7,280 nucleotides of DNA from CBDUZS01 sp965371785 (GTDB taxonomy: Bacteria > Fermentibacterota > Fermentibacteria > Fermentibacterales > JCC-6), in assembly GCA_965371785.1 (NCBI GenBank), contig CBDUZS010000088.1:1-7280 (forward strand), in the 5' to 3' direction. Numbering within the stretch: the first letter of the stretch is position 1; every line of letters starts with the position of its first letter. A program made the translations under genes and the position numbers. Shown here one piece after another: positions 1 to 7,100 of the stretch. The notes under the pieces are model-generated. The model ran no database searches. It saw only the letters and a program-made list of their open reading frames with translations, and had not been told where the DNA came from.

Positions 1-15
1 CCGCAGCCTTCAACT

Positions 16-2142
16 CTATCGCAGAAGAACCATTCTCACGGTCGAGCTGCCGCCACCTTCTGCCATTCCACGGCAGAAGTAGACACCTGGCGGGAGGTCT
101 ACTCCGCTGCCGTCGGTGCCGTCCCATGTCACGTAGTGGCTTCCGGGCATCTGAAGCTCGTCGGTGAGGCGTCTCACGACACGTCCGTGCATATCGTACA
201 CCTCTATCGTCACATTGGCTGCGTACAGGCCGCCGACGGTGTAGGAAATCGATGTGGACACGCTGAACGGGTTGGGACAGGTCCGGTGCAGGTACACGCC
301 GGATGGCCCTGTGGCTTCCGGTCCTCCTGCAATGCCGGTCTGGTCCTCGTACAGTTTTACGGATACGTTTACCCTCTGTGTTACATTGAGTGATGATTCG
401 TTCGAAATAACCGCATTGTACTGCTCGTCTGTCGGAATCGTGAAGTCGGTCTCGATATCGAAGGTGTCCTCTGATATCTCGTACGCCTCGAACGGGGTGC
501 TGGCCTCGTAGGCAGCATAGTTTTCCTCGTCGCAAATGAAGAAATCAACGTTGCCGGGCGGTTCCGATTCCGAGAATACATCGGAATCATCGAGATTCGT
601 GCCGTAAACGGTTTCTTCGGGAATCTCGATATCTATTACCATGAGGTAGTCGTCGGTCGGTGAACCGGGCGGCGTGGCGGTGGAAATGTCCAGATCGGCG
701 ATTTCTCCGCTCAGAGACACTTGCATCGTGTAATGCTGCCCTGTCACCGTGGATACCGAAACTGTGTAGTATCCGGTGGGAGGGTAGTTGCCGATCGGGC
801 TCATAACCTTTGCCTTGAGTAGCCTGCTGTCACCGAAGAGGTACTGTCTGACGCCGGTACTGCTCGTGTAGTCGGCAAGGCACCGCGGACCCGGGACACC
901 ATCGCTGTCGAGAACGATGCAGGCGCCATCCACTGGATTGCCGAGGGCATCAACTACGGTTACGGTGAGCGTACATACATCCGTGTAGCGTTCGGTCACG
1001 TTCCAGGTGTATCCATCGCCTCTCCAGTCGAATACGCTGGCGATATCCCAGCCCCAGCCGGGATCGTAGACTCTAGGGTCGTTTATATGGGTTCCCACGG
1101 GTTCCCAGGCTATCCATTGCCTTTCCCAGAACTCGTTGATCTTGTGATCGTTCCGGTACATGACGGCGATGGTTGCAGGGATGAGCGCGGCTCGCGACGC
1201 AGCAGAGGTCAGGTAGGAATGAACGCTGCATGTTCCTTCATGCCAGTGATATATCCGTACCGGCTGATTGTGGTGAGGATGTGACTGGAACACCATGACC
1301 GTTGTTATCCATCTGGTGAGGGCTCCTATCGCTCCGTTGTCGAGGCTGTTCGTATCGCAGTTCCACAGCGTCGTGCACACCTCGAGGGAGTCTCTGAGCA
1401 GCGGATAGCCGGTATCCGCATGGTTGAAGAGATAATCCCTCCAGAAGACACCAACGGGTGGATCCGCGTGGGTGCCGGTGGCAGGATTTATGTAGTCTGG
1501 TCTTTCCCTGTGCAGCTTCGGATGGACAACGAACCAGTAGTAGATCTCCTTCGGCAGTTCGAGAACCAGTGTGTCGGGATCCTCGTACACTCTGTAGCTG
1601 ATTGTGGAGTAGTAATCGCCGCCGGCGGAAGCGCTTCCGTTGTTCACAATGTCGGCATACGCCAGGTAAGGATCGTTTTCGTAGAGCAGAGTGACGTTGT
1701 AGGTGAGGATATCCGGCTCGAACTGAGACGAGCCAAGCGTCTGCGGAGCGAGGTGAGCAACCTCGAACGCGATCTCGTCGACGTATGGATCCGATGCTCC
1801 GAGTATCACGTTCGCGTAGACGTCCTGGTACGAGGACGACAGCCTGGAGAAGTTGTCGGCAAGATCCGTCTGCAGCCAGTCCGGCGCTGCCGCGACTGCG
1901 CTCAGCGCAAGGCTGGTCAGCCCGTCGTCGGGAGGATCGAATGCGAGGGTTCCGGAGGAGTTGACGAATATGATCTCACACGTTTCACCTGCGGGAATTC
2001 TTATCGACGCGTACACCGAATCGACAAGAACCCAGTCCTGCTCGATCTCCAGACCCGTTCCTACCGCAATTCCCGAGAGTAGAAGGATGCAGGGAATCGC
2101 GGCAAGTGCGGGCATGCTGCATTTTCCGTTCATGCAGGTCAT
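16..2142 (-). CDS. Exported transglutaminase-like protein with C-terminal type IX/FlgD-Ig-like sorting tail
   Basis: Start: the ATG at 2142 is chosen because it overlaps the stop of the upstream gene as ATGA; in-frame ATGs at 2166, 2151 and 2133 are alternatives. This start gives 708 aa ending in TAG. The N-terminus (about residues 1-28) is a signal peptide with a Lys and then a hydrophobic stretch, ALAAIPCILLLSGIAV. Residues about 30-225 are a beta-rich region I do not recognise. Residues about 230-365 look like a transglutaminase-like (PF01841-type) fold: Cys305 in HEGTCSVHS, followed by an S/A-rich helix ending AALIPA; His333 in NDHKINEFW; and Glu347 in WIAWEPVG, where the usual third residue is Asp. 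A carboxypeptidase-regulatory/Ig-like beta domain follows (about 385-470, TVTVVDALGNPVDGA), then an acidic stretch. Residues about 616-708 are the sorting tail: PNPF, VYDMHGRVV, YVTWDG, GVYFCR and a terminal LLR. Function is inferred: an extracellular cysteine peptidase, amidase or cross-linker, or a non-catalytic binding version. It is second in the operon. Confidence 0.82.
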   Translation of the reverse strand: MTCMNGKCSMPALAAIPCILLLSGIAVGTGLEIEQDWVLVDSVYASIRIPAGETCEIIFVNSSGTLAFDPPDDGLTSLALSAVAAAPDWLQTDLADNFSRLSSSYQDVYANVILGASDPYVDEIAFEVAHLAPQTLGSSQFEPDILTYNVTLLYENDPYLAYADIVNNGSASAGGDYYSTISYRVYEDPDTLVLELPKEIYYWFVVHPKLHRERPDYINPATGTHADPPVGVFWRDYLFNHADTGYPLLRDSLEVCTTLWNCDTNSLDNGAIGALTRWITTVMVFQSHPHHNQPVRIYHWHEGTCSVHSYLTSAASRAALIPATIAVMYRNDHKINEFWERQWIAWEPVGTHINDPRVYDPGWGWDIASVFDWRGDGYTWNVTERYTDVCTLTVTVVDALGNPVDGACIVLDSDGVPGPRCLADYTSSTGVRQYLFGDSRLLKAKVMSPIGNYPPTGYYTVSVSTVTGQHYTMQVSLSGEIADLDISTATPPGSPTDDYLMVIDIEIPEETVYGTNLDDSDVFSESEPPGNVDFFICDEENYAAYEASTPFEAYEISEDTFDIETDFTIPTDEQYNAVISNESSLNVTQRVNVSVKLYEDQTGIAGGPEATGPSGVYLHRTCPNPFSVSTSISYTVGGLYAANVTIEVYDMHGRVVRRLTDELQMPGSHYVTWDGTDGSGVDLPPGVYFCRGMAEGGGSSTVRMVLLR

Positions 2143-3860
2143 CGGAGACATGCCATCCTGATGCATTGCCCATCGGAGCCGGTCGTCAGCCGGCAGAAGT
2201 AGATACCGCTGCTGCTTCCGCTCCAGGTTACATGATGGCGGCCGGCAATCATCTCATCATCGACAATGGTTTCGACTAGCCTGCCTGCGATGTCGAATAC
2301 TTCCAGCCTGACCGCCGTCAGACCGGGAAGGTTGAAGGATATGATTGTTTCCCCGGCAAAGGGATTCGGGTGGTTTCCGAGGTTGTAGAACTGCGGATTC
2401 GGGGCAGTACCGGGTTCACCGATGCCCGTCAGCTTGTTGCAGGTGAAAACGACTTCCCTCGTTTCGTTTGCGGCAAGTGGATCTTCAGTCTGGTTCCAGA
2501 TGTGCAGAATGGCGAAATTGTCGGTGACGACCACATCCTTGCAGTCATGGCTGACTACGGAGATATCCTGCACCCTGACGGGGAGAAGCACTATCGGACT
2601 TCTGTTTCCCCACTTGCTGGTGTATCCGGGGGTACCCTCGATGTTCATCGTGATTCTGACGGTAATTTCCCAGAGACCTCCTGAGCTGTCCACCAGCACT
2701 TCCTCGGTGTAGAGCAGTGGAGCGTACACACCGATGTCTGCCACCCTTGCCTCCATGGCGGGATCGCCGTATAGCGCTGAACCATTAAGATCCGGGGCTC
2801 CGCCTGCTCCGGGAGTGCCGTTGTACTTGTCGTAGTAGAGTGCCTGGTTGGCCAGGAAATAAGCCTCGGGCCAGGTGTAATGTGTCTGCCTTTCGAAGTA
2901 CGCCTTCGTTCCTCCGTGCTGCTGGCTTACCGAACCTTCGGGAATGACGTATCCGGTGTAGAAGTACGCACCCGCCGTATGAAGCCAGCCCAGAGCCATG
3001 GAGTTGTAGGTAGTTATCTTGCCGATATCGCAGTTGCCGAGACCGAAGAAGATTTTCGCGTTTACCGAGTTGATCGGGAAGAAGGAACCTGTCTTCGGTA
3101 CTCCTACCGCCTGACAGCCGATGGATCCGTAGGATCTGAAGAAGCCTTCCTCTCCCGATGTCGGATAGTGCAGCTGCCACTGGTAACTGGCGCCGTGCCC
3201 GCTTGTTACGAAAATGTCGACGGTGTCGGCATTCAGGCAGGTTACAAGCCATTCGGTTCTGTCCGTAGGGCCATCCGTGTGCTCGACGACATTCGGATCG
3301 TTCAGAGCCTTCGTGTAGTACAGTCCGTACGTGCCCTCGCTCGTGGCGATTCCCTGCGGGTAGTGGATCAGGTCACAGCTTGTCGTGCCGCCCAGAACGG
3401 TGATCACATCAAAGCCCTCGGGACCCGTTACTATTCTCATTGCATCCTCGACATGATATCCCGTGATGATTCCCCAGATTGCATCACCGTACGGATCGCT
3501 GTCGAGTGCGCGGTGATACTGCCATACGGAGGTAACGAATGCTGCGTTTGCATCGTCCCACTTCGCAACAATGGCCAGATAGTCGGGAGCGTAGGCACCG
3601 ACAGCGCTCTGCGTCTCATCGAGGTCGCTTACGTAGGTGAACACCATACCGGAGTATTTTGTGCAGAGAGTGTTGACGACTTCAGCCCATTCCGGATCCT
3701 GATACGTCTCTTCCTTTACCACGATCGCGTACCGGAACGAATCCCTCTGCATGGTCCACTGTGCCATTGCCGGCAGTACGGCAAAACACAGCAGGCATGC
3801 CAGGAGAGTTACCATTGTTAGTTCCTTAGGAACACTGCCTGGTCCTGAACTGGTTTTCAT
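2139..3860 (-). CDS. Exported C25/gingipain-like cysteine peptidase with C-terminal sorting tail
   Basis: Start: the ATG at 3860 follows AAAGGAGG at a 5-nt spacing. The frame stays open upstream to an ATG at 3920, but that one has no ribosome binding site and would bury the signal peptide. The product is 573 aa. The signal peptide has a hydrophobic core, MVTLLACLLCFAVLPAMA, with probable cleavage after AMA, near residue 34. Residues about 40-360 resemble the caspase-like fold of peptidase family C25: a beta strand ending in TSGHGAS (His222), then FFGLGNCDIG (Cys277), then SMALGWLHTAGAYFYTGYV, which matches the region after the catalytic Cys where gingipains have a small-residue helix and strand. 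The His-Cys gap (55 residues) is longer than in classical gingipains. Residues about 371-480 form a beta-sandwich-like linker, and about 491-573 the sorting tail (NHPNPF, VFDIAGRLVE, HHVTWSG, GIYFCRL, terminal CLR). It is probably exported and anchored or released by a type IX-like system. First gene of a two-gene operon. Confidence 0.82.
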   Translation of the reverse strand: MKTSSGPGSVPKELTMVTLLACLLCFAVLPAMAQWTMQRDSFRYAIVVKEETYQDPEWAEVVNTLCTKYSGMVFTYVSDLDETQSAVGAYAPDYLAIVAKWDDANAAFVTSVWQYHRALDSDPYGDAIWGIITGYHVEDAMRIVTGPEGFDVITVLGGTTSCDLIHYPQGIATSEGTYGLYYTKALNDPNVVEHTDGPTDRTEWLVTCLNADTVDIFVTSGHGASYQWQLHYPTSGEEGFFRSYGSIGCQAVGVPKTGSFFPINSVNAKIFFGLGNCDIGKITTYNSMALGWLHTAGAYFYTGYVIPEGSVSQQHGGTKAYFERQTHYTWPEAYFLANQALYYDKYNGTPGAGGAPDLNGSALYGDPAMEARVADIGVYAPLLYTEEVLVDSSGGLWEITVRITMNIEGTPGYTSKWGNRSPIVLLPVRVQDISVVSHDCKDVVVTDNFAILHIWNQTEDPLAANETREVVFTCNKLTGIGEPGTAPNPQFYNLGNHPNPFAGETIISFNLPGLTAVRLEVFDIAGRLVETIVDDEMIAGRHHVTWSGSSSGIYFCRLTTGSDGQCIRMACLR

Positions 3861-3861
3861 T

Positions 3862-3871
3862 TCGGCCTCCT
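3862..3871 (-). repeat. Downstream copy of the AGGAGGCCGA direct repeat (contains the ribosome binding site)
   Basis: Second copy of the 10-bp repeat, immediately before the ATG at 3860. It overlaps the functional Shine-Dalgarno. Confidence 0.5.
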
Positions 3872-3873
3872 TT
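3866..3873 (-). promoter_or_regulatory. Strong ribosome binding site (AAAGGAGG) of the C25-like gene
   Basis: The minus strand reads AAAGGAGG, then CCGAA, then ATG at 3860. The near-perfect Shine-Dalgarno match at 5-nt spacing decides the start in favour of 3860 over the in-frame ATG at 3920. Confidence 0.85.
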
Positions 3874-3935
3874 GAACAGCGTATGTGTAAAACATTACTG
3901 AAACGGTACGATTTAAGCATGCAAAAGTCAGATTA

Positions 3936-3945
3936 TCGGCCTCCT
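3936..3945 (-). repeat. Upstream copy of a 10-bp direct repeat (AGGAGGCCGA) in the operon leader
   Basis: This 10-mer is identical to the one at 3862-3871, which contains the real Shine-Dalgarno of the C25-like gene. The copies are 74 bp apart. This copy lies within a few bases of the predicted transcript 5' end and is not followed by a start codon at usable distance; the nearest ATG (3920) is too far. It could be chance, a decoy or standby ribosome site, or an old duplication. Confidence 0.5.
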
Positions 3946-3954
3946 GTATATTTT

Positions 3955-3983
3955 AGCATAAAGCGTTCGGGAACACAGGTCAA
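3955..3983 (-). promoter_or_regulatory. Sigma70-type promoter for the two exported-protein genes
   Basis: On the minus strand, TTGACC (3983-3978, 5/6 of the -35 consensus) is followed by a 17-bp spacer and TATGCT (3960-3955, 4/6 of the -10 consensus), then an A/T-rich stretch. Transcription would start near 3948, giving a leader of about 88 nt before the ATG at 3860. The spacing is optimal and no other candidate in the intergenic region is as good. The assignment assumes a house-keeping sigma factor with E. coli-like preference. Confidence 0.6.
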
Positions 3984-3989
3984 TCACTC

Positions 3990-4017
3990 TTCTTAACGTT
4001 ACTGGTACATATATATA
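3990..4017 (+). promoter_or_regulatory. Weak candidate promoter for the cyclase gene
   Basis: TTCTTA (3990-3995), a 16-bp spacer and TATATA (4012-4017) form a possible sigma70-type promoter facing the cyclase gene. The -35 match is poor (3/6), and overlapping TATA registers make the exact -10 ambiguous. It is the most A/T-rich spot upstream of the gene, which is the main reason for listing it. The gap to the proposed start would be about 140 nt. Confidence 0.3.
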
Positions 4018-4063
4018 CGAGCTGGAGAGGGTGTACTGCAGGCGCACGATTAGCTTTCTCGAA

Positions 4064-4073
4064 CCTGATCAGG
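4064..4073. repeat. 10-bp perfect palindrome CCTGATCAGG
   Basis: A perfect palindrome between the candidate cyclase promoter and the coding start. It is short and not followed by a T-run, so it is not a terminator. A dimeric regulator site is possible, but a 10-bp palindrome can occur by chance. Confidence 0.3.
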
Positions 4074-4151
4074 AAAGATCTATTCGGTCAGATGCTTCCT
4101 TGCCTCCGGTTCCTGCTTCCTGTACATTCCTTCCTGCTTCAAAACCGCTGG

Positions 4152-4158
4152 AAAGGAG
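4152..4158 (+). promoter_or_regulatory. Ribosome binding site (AAAGGAG) before a CTG codon
   Basis: AAAGGAG is followed by a 6-nt spacer and CTG at 4165. It is the only good Shine-Dalgarno match upstream of the cyclase domain. The first in-frame ATG (4252) has only an abutting AGGGA, too close to work normally. This box is the main argument for a CTG start. Confidence 0.5.
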
Positions 4159-4164
4159 CCCCTT

Positions 4165-7100
4165 CTGCCTTCCAATCCCGTAACGATCACCCCGCATGAC
4201 ATCGTCTCCATCCTCGAGGAGAGTCTCAAGAAGCTTCCGGGGTTTCAGGGAATGGCTTCCGGAAAGACCTTCAGGCTGAAGGAAGGGGAAAGGCGGCGAA
4301 TCGCTGTTCTCTTCCTCGATCTCAAGGGCTTTACAGGGCTCTCCGAGGCTCTCGATCACGAGGAAGTGCATTCCCTCGTTGGCGGAGTGATGGGCGTGCT
4401 CTCGCGGGTTGTGCAATCGTACGGCGGCTACGTGGACAAGTTCGAGGGTGACAGGATAATGGCTCTGTTCGGCGCCATGGCTGCCGCGGAGAACGACAGC
4501 GCACGAGCAGTTGACTGTGCTCTTCGCATGCTTGACGTGCTGGAGGAGATAGGTCCGGTACTGCCTGATGGCAGCTCTATCACTGCCCGTATCGGCATCG
4601 ACTTCGGGCCGGTGACCGTCGGCCCGGACCCTTCGGGGCATTTCACGGCAATAGGGATGACCGCAAACCTTGCTTCACGGGTTGAGGAACTTGCAGAAGT
4701 AGGTACCGTTCTCGTTACCGGAACCGTCAGGGATGAGTGCGGCACACTCTTCAGCTGGCACGACGTCGGTGAAGTCCGCGTACGGGGCGTCAGTGACTCC
4801 GTTCAGGTTTTTCGACCCACAGGACCTGGTGACCTGCGTTTTGAACGCTGGAACAGAGCTGAGAGGCTTTCCGGAGCACCTCTGGTGGGCAGGTCCGACC
4901 AGCTGGCAGTTATCCGCGGCGCACTCGATGCCGCGCTCGGCGGAGAGGATTTCTCTTTCGTAATGGTCGCGGGAGACGCCGGTATCGGCAAGTCCCGGCT
5001 CGTTCACGAGTTCCTGGCAGGAGTATCGGATGTCAATGTTCTGCGTGGCCATGCACTTGCCTATGCCCAGCCTTCCTACTGGCTCTGGATAAGCATGATC
5101 AGGGAGTATCTCGGGGTGGAGTGGGATGATCCCGGTGCTGTTTTCCTGATCGAAGAGAGAATAGGGGAGGCAGTCAGGAACTGCCCCGACGAACGTCTCG
5201 GGAGAGTTCTGTCGAACGTCATTCCCATTCTTTCCCGGCTGATTGCTCTCGGAGAGACAGGATTCAGCGGCGGTTCGGTGTCCGAACACTCCGCCCTGCT
5301 TCATGCTCTGAAAGCCTTCCTCGATGTCCTGTGCGCCACCGGTCCGGTAATTCTTGTTCTGGAAGACCTTCACTGGGCTGACGAGGCTTCCCTGAACTGT
5401 CTGACTGCTTTTCTGTCGGCAGAGGGTGGAACGCCCCCGGTAGAGGTTGTAGCAACTTCCAGACCGCCTTGCATCGACCTGTCCGATATCGATACCGAGG
5501 TCATCAGAATCGACCTGGGTCCACTCTCCCGGGAGGATGCGAACATTCTGGCAGGTTTCCTTCTGTCTTCAAACGAGGAGGCACTCCTGGACCATGAACT
5601 TCTTCAGTTAATCGTCCGCCTGGGCAAGGGAAACCCGTTCATCGTGGAGGAACTCGTCCTGAGTCTTCTCGATACGGGAGGACTCTCGAAGGATGATTCC
5701 GGAAAATGGTGGCTTGCGGTAAGCTCCGCGGACATCGAGATACCTTCTTCGGTACGGTCCTTCACCCAGGCCAGGATCGACCTGCTTCCCTTCGAGGAAC
5801 GGCAGCTGCTGCAGTACTGTTCCGTGCTCGGTGTCAGTTTCTGGATGGAATTGCTGCTTGAGGCGATGCGGATACTTTCTCTCGAAGCATCCTCCCGTTC
5901 TTCGCTTCTTTCGAATCTCGTGCGGAAGGGGTTTCTCGTTGAGGCCGAGGTCGGCAGATACACGTTCAGACACGCCCTCGTGCAGAGATCGGTTCATGGA
6001 ACCATTCTCAAGCACAACCTGCGAATTCTGCACAAGGCTTCCGCTCTGGCAATAGAGGACCTGTATCCGCTCGAACTCGACGCCATGGCTCCCGTCATTC
6101 TATCTCACTGGGAGAGAACCAACCAAAGCTCGGAGACAATACTCTGGACCTCGAGGGTAATGGAGTCTTCATACAGAACCGGCCAGCCCAATGAATCTTT
6201 CATACTTGCTGAAAGACTCCTCGAATTGACCATTGACTGTTCCGATGATGGTGAGGACTGGGAAGCCAGGATGCAGGCTTACATCATCAGGTATTCGATA
6301 CTTGCAAGGAGGGGCGACGCAGACAGGGCTTTTGCCACAGTGGATGAAATGCTGTGCGAAGCACGGGAGAGAAGCAGTACCGTCTGGGAGTTAAAGGCTC
6401 TGAGAGCTAAGGCGATACTGCTGCAGGATGCAGGCAGGAACAAGGAATTCGAAGATATTCTCGAACTTGCCATGGAGAAGGCCGGGAAGACCGGTGAGGA
6501 ATTCCTTCTGGCCCGTCTCAAGGGAACTCTGGCAAATTACTACAGTAATACGATGAAGAGTGACAGAACACTCGATCTTTACCTCGAGTCGCTGGAAACG
6601 CTGAAGAAGCACGGCAAGGAACCCCTGGTCGCTTCGACGCTGTCGAACATCGCAAACCTCTACTCCAGGGACGGGGAGCTGGAGCTTTCACTCAAGTACT
6701 TTGTCAAATCACTGGAAGTTCTCGAGAAGCTCTGTGATATGGTTGGAATTGGTTTCGCCCTTAACGGTATGGCAATTGTCTATGCAAGGCTCGGTCAGAT
6801 GGACAGGGCTGAAGAACTCTTTCTGAGGGCTTTGAACAACCACAGAGACACCGGCAGCAGAGTTGATGAATGTGTTGTTCTCGGGAATCTGGGAATCGTT
6901 GCCAAGCAGCGAGGGGATTACGACTGCGCAATAGAGCGATACGAAAGAGCTCTGGGAATTGCGGTCGAGACGAAAAGCCGCAGATCGGAGTCGATCAATC
7001 TGGTGAACATCGGCAACCTGAAGCGTATAACCGGTTATTTCGACGAAGCAGTGGAGTTCTGCACCAGGTCACTCGAGCTAAGCACCCTGCTTGATGATCC

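Larger units (their letters stand above)
3861..4164. other. Divergent intergenic region between the exported-enzyme operon and the cyclase gene
   Basis: About 304 bp without a convincing gene. On the minus-strand side it holds the TTGACC/TATGCT promoter and a leader with two copies of AGGAGGCCGA. On the plus-strand side it holds an A/T-rich TATATATA segment (4010-4017) that could be a -10 region, a 10-bp perfect palindrome (CCTGATCAGG, 4064-4073), a pyrimidine-rich tract (about 4094-4140) and the AAAGGAG box (4152-4158) ahead of the cyclase gene. I see no terminator, tRNA or riboswitch-like architecture. A regulator that couples both directions would have to bind here. Confidence 0.7.

Noticed and set aside
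1420..2082. A 220-codon plus-strand open frame opposite the transglutaminase-like gene
   Set aside because: Antisense shadow of a gene with a signal peptide and recognisable domains on the other strand; no recognisable motifs of its own.
2880..3821. A long open frame on the plus strand (313 codons) opposite the C25-like gene
   Set aside because: It is antisense to a well supported gene, its translation is rich in Arg/Cys/Val without domain patterns, and it has no clear ribosome binding site. It is a composition shadow.
3861..3920. 20-residue N-terminal extension of the C25-like protein from ATG 3920
   Set aside because: No ribosome binding site at 3920, it would place the signal peptide about 35 residues inside the protein, and the AAAGGAGG box points clearly to 3860.
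4001..4020. Near-palindromic GTACATATATATAC as an operator
   Set aside because: Alternating T/A runs are trivially self-complementary. It is better explained as an A/T-rich promoter element.
4031..4183. Short plus-strand frame from GTG 4031 (50 codons), considered as a frameshifted N-terminus of the cyclase
   Set aside because: The purine-rich stretch abuts the GTG with no spacing, it starts almost at the predicted transcript start, and no sequence similarity links it to the cyclase frame. A frameshift cannot be fully excluded without reads.
4092..4199. Short plus-strand frame from ATG 4092 (35 codons) that overlaps the proposed cyclase start
   Set aside because: No well-spaced ribosome binding site and a low-complexity translation of the pyrimidine-rich tract. 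It could be a leader peptide, but nothing supports it beyond being open.
4069..5373. Minus-strand open frames opposite the cyclase and ATPase domains
   Set aside because: The plus strand here carries unmistakable cyclase and P-loop motifs in one continuous frame. The minus-strand frames are its complement and lack motifs.
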